Assembly: GCA_900551515.1 (NCBI GenBank)
Contig: URWH01000033.1
Coordinates: 1 to 13,247 of the forward strand
Source of the DNA: an uncultured Porphyromonadaceae bacterium
GTDB lineage: Bacteria; Bacteroidota; Bacteroidia; Bacteroidales; Muribaculaceae
Direction: 5' to 3'
Length of the DNA: 13,247 nucleotides
Position 1 is the stretch's first letter; each line of letters begins with the position of its first letter. Shown piece by piece: positions 1 through 6,630 of the stretch. The notes under the pieces are model-generated. The model was given only the letters and a program-made list of their open reading frames with translations. It made no database searches and was not told the origin of the DNA. Position numbers and translations under genes: made by a program.

Positions 1-78
1 TTGGTGAATGGTCTCGATGATTTTTGTAAATTCGCACTTGCTTGTTTAATCTGCGTGTGTCACTATTAAGCCCCATTA

Positions 79-110
79 TTTGGCCGCATGGAAATAAAAG
101 CTTACCTTTG
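79..110 (+). promoter_or_regulatory. Bacteroidetes-type promoter of the FadL-like gene
   Basis: A TTTG box lies at 79-82 and TACCTTTG at 103-110, separated by 20 bases. This matches the known Bacteroides vegetative promoter layout (TTTG at -33, TAnnTTTG at -7). Transcription would start around 114-117, giving a leader of roughly 25 bases before the ATG at 140. The rest of the stretch before the gene (1-78) holds nothing I can identify. Confidence 0.65.
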
Positions 111-139
111 TGGCGATTTTTACCAATTTTGTAGCATTT

Positions 140-1462
140 ATGAAAAAGATTGCAGTTGCCGTGATGGCACTCACCACAGCCTTCCTTGCATCAGCCGAAG
201 GCTATCAGATCAACACTCTCAGTGCCAAACAGCTCGGCATGGGTCACACAGGCGTGGCTCAGAAACTCGGTTCGGAAAGCATGATTTTAAACCCCGCCGG
301 ACTCTCTTTCTCCAACAAAGCCCTCGACATCGCAGCCTCCGTCACCGGCATAAAAGCCATAGTATCGGCAAAATACGAAGGCACAACCTACAAGACCCAC
401 AACGGCCTCTCGACGCCCCTCGCCGTCAACGCCGCCTTCCGCATCTACGACAATCTGCAGGCCGGTGTCAGCTTCTACACGCCCTACGGCTCGTCAATCG
501 ACTGGACCAACAACTGGCCCGGCTCGATGCTCTCGCAGAAAGTCAACCTCAAGATCTACACCGTGCAGCCCACCGTTTCGTGGCGCATCACGCCTAAGCT
601 TTCCGTAGGCCTCGGCATGATGATAACATGGGGGTCGGTCGACCTCGACAAAGCGCTCGTCACCGGACGCAGCTTCGACGCCGCCGCCGGCACGCAGCTC
701 GGCGATGCCGCCGCAGCATCCGTCAACCTCAACGGCACATCGCAGGTGTCGCTCGGCGCCAATATCGGCGTGATGTACGACATCAACGACAAATGGACCG
801 TCGGCGCCAACTTCCGCACCAAGATGCAGATGAAAGTCGATGCCGGCATTGCCTGCGTCAGCTATGCCAACAAGATTGCCGAAAACGTCCTTGAAAGCCA
901 GCTCGGCCTCATCAACGAATCGAATTTCAGCGCTCAGATGCCCTGTCCCTACGTGCTCAGCTTCGGCGCCAGCTTCCGCCCCACAAAGCAGTGGGAATTT
1001 GCCCTCGACGCACAGTTCACCGGATGGAAGACCTACCGTCAGCTCGACATCGAATTCCCCGACAACCTGCAGGCTTTCAACCAGAACATCCCCAAGAACT
1101 ACTCCAACGCATGGTGCTTCAAGATGGGCGCCCGCTACGCCCTCACCAAGCGCTTCGACCTTCGTGCCGGCATGATGATCGACACCACACCCGTCAGCGA
1201 CACACACTATAATCCCGAAACGCCCGGCATGACAAAGATCGAGCCTACCGTCGGCTTCTCGTTCCGCCCCATCGATCGACTATCGGTCGACGTCTCCTTC
1301 ATGTACATCCGCGGCCTCGGCGCCGACAATGCTTCGTGCGCCTACGATGATCTCCTGCTCAAATTCGCCGGCGCTCCCGAAGCCGCCTACCGCAAGACAT
1401 TCACCGCCGACTATGGCGTCGACGCTTTCGCACCGTCGATAGGCGTAAGCTACTCCTTCTGA
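140..1462 (+). CDS. FadL/OmpP1/TodX-family outer membrane transport protein
   Basis: A 440-residue outer-membrane beta-barrel of the FadL/OmpP1 family, which moves hydrophobic molecules such as long-chain fatty acids across the outer membrane. Residues 1-19 form a signal peptide (basic MKK, hydrophobic core, cleavage expected after ASA). The mature protein begins EGYQINTLSAKQLGMGHTG, which resembles the N-terminal plug region of FadL, and the family-type NPAG motif lies at residues 51-54. The rest alternates polar and aromatic residues as barrel strands do, and the chain ends in Tyr-Ser-Phe, the C-terminal aromatic signal for outer-membrane insertion. I chose the ATG at 140 because it opens the signal peptide; the earlier in-frame ATG at 110 overlaps the promoter -7 box. 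The substrate cannot be told from sequence. No terminator is visible before the next gene, 80 bases downstream. Confidence 0.88.
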   Translation: MKKIAVAVMALTTAFLASAEGYQINTLSAKQLGMGHTGVAQKLGSESMILNPAGLSFSNKALDIAASVTGIKAIVSAKYEGTTYKTHNGLSTPLAVNAAFRIYDNLQAGVSFYTPYGSSIDWTNNWPGSMLSQKVNLKIYTVQPTVSWRITPKLSVGLGMMITWGSVDLDKALVTGRSFDAAAGTQLGDAAAASVNLNGTSQVSLGANIGVMYDINDKWTVGANFRTKMQMKVDAGIACVSYANKIAENVLESQLGLINESNFSAQMPCPYVLSFGASFRPTKQWEFALDAQFTGWKTYRQLDIEFPDNLQAFNQNIPKNYSNAWCFKMGARYALTKRFDLRAGMMIDTTPVSDTHYNPETPGMTKIEPTVGFSFRPIDRLSVDVSFMYIRGLGADNASCAYDDLLLKFAGAPEAAYRKTFTADYGVDAFAPSIGVSYSF

Positions 1463-1542
1463 TCCGCAACGGCGGCGACGCAAAACATATCCGGCATCCG
1501 TCCGTTATAATCATTGAATACCAATTTTTTAATCCATCTGTT

Positions 1543-2061
1543 ATGAAAAAAATCATTCTCTCTATGGCCGCTGTTGCAGCCATGACTCTCGTTGCCTGCA
1601 ACGGCAACAGCGACAAAGCTGCCGACTCCGCCAAGGATTCGAATCAGGTTGAAGCCACAACTGAAGCTACCGAAAACGCTGAAGCTACCGACGCTGCCGG
1701 CGCTTCTCTTCTTCAGAAAGTGAAAGAATCTGCAACAGCCGAAAACGTGCAGACCGTCATCGACAAAGTGAAACAGCTCATCAGCGAAGGCAAAGCCGTT
1801 GAGGCCAAAAACCTCCTCGAGCAGATCAAACCCTACGCTGAAAAAGTAGGTCTGACCAAAGCCGTAACCACCGTTGAAACAGCCCTCGACAAAGCCAACG
1901 ACGCCGCTCAGGCCATGGGTGCGGTCAACGAAGCCAAAGGCCAGGTTGAAGCAGCCAAACAGCAGGCTACCGACGCCGTCAACAACGCCAAACAGCAGGC
2001 CGAAGCCGCAAAACAGCAGGCCAACGCCGCCGCCAGCGCTCTCAAAGGCCTCGGCAAGTAA
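1543..2061 (+). CDS. Alanine-rich coiled-coil lipoprotein, function unknown
   Basis: A 172-residue predicted lipoprotein. The N terminus has a lipoprotein signal with lipobox LVAC, so Cys19 should be lipidated; it is followed by Asn-Gly-Asn-Ser. Next come a Ser/Ala/Glu/Thr-rich linker (about 20-55), a helical stretch rich in Lys, Glu and Val (about 55-125), and an Ala/Gln/Lys tail that carries AKQQA three times, at residues 138-142, 149-153 and 156-160. The composition implies long amphipathic helices, perhaps a coiled coil reaching through the periplasm or on the cell surface, but no catalytic motif is visible. I do not recognise a named family. No good TAnnTTTG promoter is seen in the 80-base gap upstream, which holds only a TATAAT-like hexamer at 1506-1511, so read-through from the FadL-like gene is possible. 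A clear terminator follows. Confidence 0.85.
   Translation: MKKIILSMAAVAAMTLVACNGNSDKAADSAKDSNQVEATTEATENAEATDAAGASLLQKVKESATAENVQTVIDKVKQLISEGKAVEAKNLLEQIKPYAEKVGLTKAVTTVETALDKANDAAQAMGAVNEAKGQVEAAKQQATDAVNNAKQQAEAAKQQANAAASALKGLGK
1954..2021 (+). repeat. Three near-identical 14-base copies in the lipoprotein tail
   Basis: The 14-mer GCCAAACAGCAGGC occurs at 1954-1967 and 1987-2000, and a one-mismatch copy (GCAAAACAGCAGGC) at 2008-2021. The copies start 33 and 21 bases apart, so the frame is kept, and each encodes Ala-Lys-Gln-Gln-Ala. The helical tail therefore looks built by short duplications. Confidence 0.7.
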
Positions 2062-2088
2062 TCGTTCCGCGACAACAATCTCACAAGA

Positions 2089-2122
2089 CCCCGGCACCCA
2101 CCGACACAGGCGCCGGGGTTTT
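2089..2122 (+). terminator. Rho-independent terminator after the lipoprotein gene
   Basis: CCCCGGC at 2089-2095 pairs with GCCGGGG at 2112-2118, a perfect 7-bp GC-rich stem with a 16-base loop. TTTT follows at 2119-2122. It lies 27 bases after the stop codon and separates this unit from the nhaC promoter. Confidence 0.85.
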
Positions 2123-2129
2123 GCATTTC

Positions 2130-2161
2130 TTTGTCAGTCATGCTATTTTTCGCTAACTTTG
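2130..2161 (+). promoter_or_regulatory. Promoter of the NhaC-type antiporter gene
   Basis: TTTG at 2130-2133 and TAACTTTG at 2154-2161 are separated by 20 bases, a complete match to the Bacteroidetes -33/-7 layout. Only four bases (CAGC) separate the -7 box from the ATG at 2166. Transcription should therefore start at or next to the start codon. Confidence 0.75.
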
Positions 2162-2165
2162 CAGC

Positions 2166-3494
2166 ATGATTCAAAACGCCGCCACACCAACGGTTTCCGA
2201 GCCCGCCATCAGCACCCGTCAGGGGTTTCTGGCGCTCTCGCCGGCCATCCTCTTCCTCGTGCTCTACGTGGCCGTCTCCATAGCCATCGCCGACTTCTAC
2301 GTCATGCCCATCACCGTGGCCCTCACGGCCTCTTCGGTATGGGCCGTGGCCATCTACCGCGGCCGGCCGATAGCCGATCGCATAGCCACCTTCTCGCGTG
2401 CCGCCGGGCATGAAAACATCCTCTATATGGTGTGGATATTCATCCTCGCCGGAGCCTTTGCCGCCCTCGCCAAAGGCATCGGAGCCATCGACGCCACCGT
2501 CAACCTCACCCTCCGCTTCTTCCCGGCCGGCTTCATACTCCCCGCATTCTTTGTGGCCGCCTGCTTCATCAGCATGTCGATAGGCACCTCCGTGGGCACC
2601 GTGGTGGCTCTCGTGCCGCTCGTGGTGGAGATAGGCGGCGCCGACGGCAATGTGCCGCTGTTCGTGGCCACCGTACTCGGCGGCGCTTTCTTCGGCGACA
2701 ACCTCTCGTTCATCTCCGACACCACCATAGCAGCCACCCGCAGCCAGAGCTGCCGCATGGCCGACAAGTTCCGCGCCAACGTCCGCATCGTGGTCCCCGC
2801 CGCAGTCATAACGCTCATCGCCACCATCATCATAGGTCACGACCTCCCGCAGCCCGAAGTCACCTCCACAGCCGACTACTGGCTCGTCATCCCCTACCTT
2901 GTCATCATCATCACGGCCATCGCCGGCATCAACGTCACCATCGTGCTGCTGTGCGGAATCTTCACCGCTATAGTCACCGCGCTGTGGCGCACCGACATAG
3001 GCCTGCTCGCACAATGCTCCCTGATGGGCGACGGCATCGGCTCCATGGGCCAGCTCATCATCATCACGCTCCTGGCCTCCGGAATGCTCGGCATCATCAA
3101 AGCCATGGGCGGCATCACCTTCATCCTCCGCGCCCTCTCACGCCACATCACCGGCTCACGCGGTGCGCGCTGCAGCATCGCCTTTCTCGTGTCGGTTGTC
3201 AACCTCTGCACAGCCAACAACACCGTGGCCATCATCACCACAGGCTCCGTGAGCCGCGACATCTCGCGCCGCTACGGCATCCCGCCGCGCGACACCGCCT
3301 CGATCCTCGACACCTGCTCATGCATCATCCAGTGCCTCATCCCCTACGGCGCGCAGACGCTCCTCGCCACCGGACTCGCCGGCATATCGCCTGCCGCTCC
3401 GTGGCCCTACCTCTTCTATCCGTGGGCCCTCGCCGTGTGCGTCACCGTTGCCATCGCGCTGTCGCGAAACCCCGCGACGGCACCCTCCCGGTGA
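2166..3494 (+). CDS. nhaC: Na+/H+ antiporter, NhaC family
   Basis: A 442-residue polytopic inner-membrane protein of the NhaC family, which exports Na+ in exchange for protons and serves pH and sodium homeostasis. About ten to twelve hydrophobic segments cover residues 23-435. Family-type motifs are SIGTSVGTV at 138-146, GGAFFGDNLSFISDTT at 172-187 (the NhaC G-D-x-x-S-x-x-S-D-T-T signature, with Asp178 and Asp185), NLCTANNTV at 347-355, and LDTCSCIIQCLIPYGAQ at 381-397. The first 20 residues are a polar cytoplasmic lead. The start at 2166 is kept because the next in-frame ATG (Met47) lies past the first membrane segment. The gene appears to be its own transcription unit. The symbol reflects family membership; ion specificity is inferred, since related NhaC-like proteins can exchange other solutes. 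Confidence 0.88.
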   Translation: MIQNAATPTVSEPAISTRQGFLALSPAILFLVLYVAVSIAIADFYVMPITVALTASSVWAVAIYRGRPIADRIATFSRAAGHENILYMVWIFILAGAFAALAKGIGAIDATVNLTLRFFPAGFILPAFFVAACFISMSIGTSVGTVVALVPLVVEIGGADGNVPLFVATVLGGAFFGDNLSFISDTTIAATRSQSCRMADKFRANVRIVVPAAVITLIATIIIGHDLPQPEVTSTADYWLVIPYLVIIITAIAGINVTIVLLCGIFTAIVTALWRTDIGLLAQCSLMGDGIGSMGQLIIITLLASGMLGIIKAMGGITFILRALSRHITGSRGARCSIAFLVSVVNLCTANNTVAIITTGSVSRDISRRYGIPPRDTASILDTCSCIIQCLIPYGAQTLLATGLAGISPAAPWPYLFYPWALAVCVTVAIALSRNPATAPSR

Positions 3495-3502
3495 TTTTTT
3501 TT
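3481..3502 (+). terminator. Weak possible terminator at the end of the antiporter gene
   Basis: CACC at 3481-3484 can pair with GGTG at 3490-3493 around a five-base loop, followed by eight T residues at 3495-3502. The stem is only 4 bp and overlaps the last codons and the stop codon, so the T-tract is the stronger part of the signal. Confidence 0.3.
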
Positions 3503-3503
3503 C

Positions 3504-3534
3504 ATTGCCGTGTGTAACTTTTTGCATATATTTG
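3504..3534 (+). promoter_or_regulatory. Promoter of the M16 peptidase gene
   Basis: TATATTTG at 3527-3534 fits the TAnnTTTG -7 box exactly. ATTG at 3504-3507, 19 bases upstream, is an imperfect -33 box. Transcription would start around 3540, leaving an untranslated leader of about 100 bases before the ATG at 3642. That is much longer than the leaders of the other genes here. Confidence 0.55.
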
Positions 3535-3641
3535 CGTCCAATATATTGACGTGTGCGGCAAACCTCCGCATTTCAGTCACTTCACCCGCCTGACGGAGCT
3601 CATCACTTCAAAAAAATTCAAACCATCAATAACTTCAACAA

Positions 3642-6479
3642 ATGAAAAAATTTTTCAGTACACTGGCGCTAATGCTCGTCGCCCTCATGGTCCTTCCGGC
3701 CATGGCTGTCGCCCAGCAGCTGCCGCCTATGGGGGTTGACCCCGCTGTGAGAATCGGCAAACTGCCCAACGGTCTCACTTATTACATCCGCCACAATGAA
3801 TATCCCAAGGGACAGGCCGACTTCTACATCGCTCAGCAGGTCGGCTCGGTGCTCGAAGAAGAAAACCAGCGCGGCCTGGCCCACTTCCTTGAACACATGT
3901 GCTTCAACGGCACCACCCACTTCCCCGGCAAAAACCTCATCAACTGGCTCGAATCGGTAGGCGTGAAATTCGGCCAGAACCTCAATGCCTACACCTCTGT
4001 CGATCAGACAGTCTACAACATCTCCAACGTGCCCGTAGCACGTGAAGGCGTCCAGGACTCCTGCCTCCTCATCCTACACGACTGGGCCAACGACCTTCTC
4101 CTCCTCCCCGAAGAGATCGACGCCGAACGCGGTGTGATCCATGAAGAATGGCGCCGCTCCAACGTGGGTCAGATGCGCGTCCTCGAGCAGCTTCTCCCCA
4201 CCATCTATCCCGGCGAACGCTACGGCGTGCGTCTCCCGATCGGCACAATGGAAGTGGTCGACAATTTCGCCCCGCAGGCTCTCCGCGACTACTATGAGAA
4301 ATGGTATCGTCCCGACCTTCAGGGCATCATCGTAGTCGGCGACGTCGACGTTGACCGTATCGAAGGCAAAATCAAAGAAATGTTTGCCGACATCGAAATG
4401 CCCGAAAATCCTGCCGAACGTGTCTACTTCCCCGTTGCCGACACCAAAGGCACCATCTACGCCATCGGCCACGACAAGGAGATACAGAGCAACATTGCCG
4501 AGCTCATGATCAAGACCGACGCTCTTCCCCGTGAAGCCCGCAACTCCATGGCTTTCTATGCACAGGACTACATCGAGGATCTCATCGCCCTGATGCTCAA
4601 CGCACGCCTCGATGAAATCAAATCGAAGCCCGACGCTCCATTCACCAATGCCGGCGTTGGCTTCAGCAACTTCTTCCTTGCCAAGACCAAAGACTGCTTC
4701 AACATCAGCGCTTCCGCCTCCACCTCCGAGCAGCTCCCCACAGCTCTCGCCGCTGCCTATCGCGAAGTGCTCCGCGCCGCTCAGTCGGGTTTCACCGTCA
4801 CTGAATTCGAGCGCGCCAAAGCCGAGCTTCTCTCTCAGGCCGAAGCATCCTACAACAACCGCAACACCCGCGAAAATGAAGTGTACGTCAACTACTACGT
4901 CAACAACTTCATCGACAACGACCCTATCCCCACCAAGGAAGATGAGTACCAGACCATCAAGATGCTCGCCGACAATCTTCCTCTCGAAGCCATCAACCAG
5001 ACTTTCGCACAGGTAGTCACCCCCGACAACCGCGTGCTCCTGGCCCTCACCCCCGACAATGAAAAGGGCGTTTATCCCACCGAGCAGCAGTTTGAGGAAG
5101 CTCTCAAGGCTGTCGACGGCGAAACTCTCGAAGCCTACAAGGAAAAATTAAAAGCCGAGCCGCTCATCCCGCAGCTCCCCGCCAAAGGCAAAATCGTCAA
5201 GGAATCGCACAGCGACCAGTGGGATGCCACCGTATGGCAACTCTCCAACGGCATCACCGTCTATGTGAAGCCCACAAAGTTTAAAGACAACGAGGTAATC
5301 TTCTCGGCTTCAGCTCTCAACGGCACATCGCACTACGGTGACAGCTATGCCAACAGCCTCACGTTCATGCCAGTAGTGCTCAGCAGTCACGGCCTCGGCA
5401 CCTACACCGAATCCGACCTCCAGAAATACCTGTCAGGCAAGCAGGCCGGCGTCGATGTTTCCTTCAACCTCTTCAGCCGCAAATTCTCCGGCGAATCAAC
5501 TCCGAAGGATCTGCCCACACTCATGGAACTCATCTACATGAGCTTCACCGACCTCAACATCCAGCCCGACGAATACAAGGCTCTCCAGACACGCGTCAAA
5601 TCAGCCCTGCAGAATCAGGCTTCAAACCCGCAGTACATCTTCTCCGAGAAGGTCATCAAATCGCTCTACACCTCGCCCCGCATTCAGCAGCTCACTCCCG
5701 AGATCGTTGAATCGGCCAGCCGCGACCAGATCCTCGAAGTGATCGACGCCATGAGCGAAAATGCCGCCGACTACACATTCGTATTCGTAGGCAACATCGA
5801 CCTCGACACATTCCGTCCGCTCGTTGAACAGTACATCGCAACCCTCCCCGCCAACGCCAAGAAAGCCCAGAAGAAACTCACCGACTTCAGCAAGAGCTTC
5901 GACATGACCGGCGGCACAAAGACCGACACCTACACCTGCCCCATGCAGACCCCGCAGAGCTGGATCTATATCACCGCCTTCGGTCACGAACCTTACACCA
6001 TGAAGGATGCTCAGCTCGCCTCCGTTTCCGCTCAGATCCTCTCGAAACGCCTTCTCGACAAAGTGCGCGAAGAAATGGGTGCCGTTTACTCCATCGGCGC
6101 TCAGGGTTCGATGGACCGCATCGGCGACCAGAACGTTGAGATCCTCACCGCCTTCCCAATGAAGCCGGAGATGAAGGACGAAGTCCTCTCCGAAATCCAC
6201 AAAATGTTTGAAGCCATGACCGAAAACGTCGGCCAGGAAGAACTCGACAAAGTCAAGGAATTCATGGTGAAGAGCTACACCGAAAATCTTGAAGTCAACA
6301 CCGCATGGCGCGGCGCCATCACAGGCTGGCTCACCAACGGAGTCGACACCTTCAACGGCAACATCGCCTCGATGAACTCCATCACCACCGACGATGTCAA
6401 GGCCTACATGAAAAAGCTTATGGATCAGGGCAACTACCGCGTCGTAGTTCTCGACCCCGAAGCAGCTCCTGCCGAATAA
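3642..6479 (+). CDS. Secreted/periplasmic M16 (insulinase/pitrilysin-type) zinc metallopeptidase
   Basis: A 945-residue zinc peptidase of family M16. Residues 1-24 form a signal peptide (MKKFF, hydrophobic core, cleavage expected after AVA), so the enzyme works in the periplasm or outside the inner membrane. The inverted zinc motif HFLEH occupies residues 81-85: His81 and His85 bind zinc and Glu84 is the catalytic base. The third ligand is likely Glu162 in the segment AERGVIHEEW, at the spacing usual for pitrilysins. The N-terminal M16 domain starts near residue 35 (KLPNGLTYYI). The second half begins near residue 532 with the parallel start WQLSNGITVYV and lacks an HxxEH motif, as expected for the inactive half of the clam-shaped chamber. 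Both halves are fused in one chain, as is common in Bacteroidetes. Substrates are likely peptides, but no specific one can be named. The gene stands alone between its own promoter and a strong terminator. Confidence 0.93.
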   Translation: MKKFFSTLALMLVALMVLPAMAVAQQLPPMGVDPAVRIGKLPNGLTYYIRHNEYPKGQADFYIAQQVGSVLEEENQRGLAHFLEHMCFNGTTHFPGKNLINWLESVGVKFGQNLNAYTSVDQTVYNISNVPVAREGVQDSCLLILHDWANDLLLLPEEIDAERGVIHEEWRRSNVGQMRVLEQLLPTIYPGERYGVRLPIGTMEVVDNFAPQALRDYYEKWYRPDLQGIIVVGDVDVDRIEGKIKEMFADIEMPENPAERVYFPVADTKGTIYAIGHDKEIQSNIAELMIKTDALPREARNSMAFYAQDYIEDLIALMLNARLDEIKSKPDAPFTNAGVGFSNFFLAKTKDCFNISASASTSEQLPTALAAAYREVLRAAQSGFTVTEFERAKAELLSQAEASYNNRNTRENEVYVNYYVNNFIDNDPIPTKEDEYQTIKMLADNLPLEAINQTFAQVVTPDNRVLLALTPDNEKGVYPTEQQFEEALKAVDGETLEAYKEKLKAEPLIPQLPAKGKIVKESHSDQWDATVWQLSNGITVYVKPTKFKDNEVIFSASALNGTSHYGDSYANSLTFMPVVLSSHGLGTYTESDLQKYLSGKQAGVDVSFNLFSRKFSGESTPKDLPTLMELIYMSFTDLNIQPDEYKALQTRVKSALQNQASNPQYIFSEKVIKSLYTSPRIQQLTPEIVESASRDQILEVIDAMSENAADYTFVFVGNIDLDTFRPLVEQYIATLPANAKKAQKKLTDFSKSFDMTGGTKTDTYTCPMQTPQSWIYITAFGHEPYTMKDAQLASVSAQILSKRLLDKVREEMGAVYSIGAQGSMDRIGDQNVEILTAFPMKPEMKDEVLSEIHKMFEAMTENVGQEELDKVKEFMVKSYTENLEVNTAWRGAITGWLTNGVDTFNGNIASMNSITTDDVKAYMKKLMDQGNYRVVVLDPEAAPAE

Positions 6480-6544
6480 ATTCAGACACAATCCCGACGA
6501 AACGGCCGGAACAACAACTGAATCCGAGCCATTTCCACACCATC

Positions 6545-6578
6545 AAAAGCCTCCGGACCATAATTCCCGGAGGCTTTT
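6545..6578 (+). terminator. Strong Rho-independent terminator after the M16 peptidase gene
   Basis: A perfect 12-bp inverted repeat, AAAAGCCTCCGG at 6545-6556 and CCGGAGGCTTTT at 6567-6578, encloses a 10-base loop. The A-rich left arm and T-rich right arm mean it could also stop transcription coming from the opposite strand. It lies 65 bases after the stop codon and ends just before the fkp promoter. Confidence 0.93.
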
Positions 6579-6610
6579 CTTGTGTCTGTCGGCGCATTTT
6601 TGTAAGTTTG
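6579..6610 (+). promoter_or_regulatory. Promoter of fkp
   Basis: TAAGTTTG at 6603-6610 is an exact TAnnTTTG -7 box. CTTG at 6579-6582, 20 bases upstream, is a one-mismatch -33 box that abuts the preceding terminator. Transcription would start about 15 bases before the ATG at 6631. Confidence 0.6.
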
Positions 6611-6630
6611 CCTCTAAATTTCAGCACGCT

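Noticed and set aside
1..76. Minus-strand open frame from an ATG at 76 running off the left edge
   Set aside because: Only 25 codons, no -7 box upstream on that strand, and no recognisable protein. It may be chance.
110..139. Earlier ATG for the FadL-like protein
   Set aside because: It overlaps the promoter -7 box and would put ten odd residues in front of a normal signal peptide.
1506..1511. TATAAT hexamer before the lipoprotein gene
   Set aside because: The -10 consensus of other phyla does not describe Bacteroidetes promoters, and no matching -33 or TAnnTTTG element is present.
1908..3014. Long minus-strand open frame opposite the lipoprotein and antiporter genes
   Set aside because: It is antisense to two well-supported genes, its product is a Gly/His/Asp/Glu-rich low-complexity sequence, and it has no recognisable motif. 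This is the usual mirror frame in GC-rich DNA.
2432..3517. Plus-strand open frame rich in His and Arg inside the antiporter gene
   Set aside because: Out-of-frame reading of nhaC; the composition is not that of a real protein.
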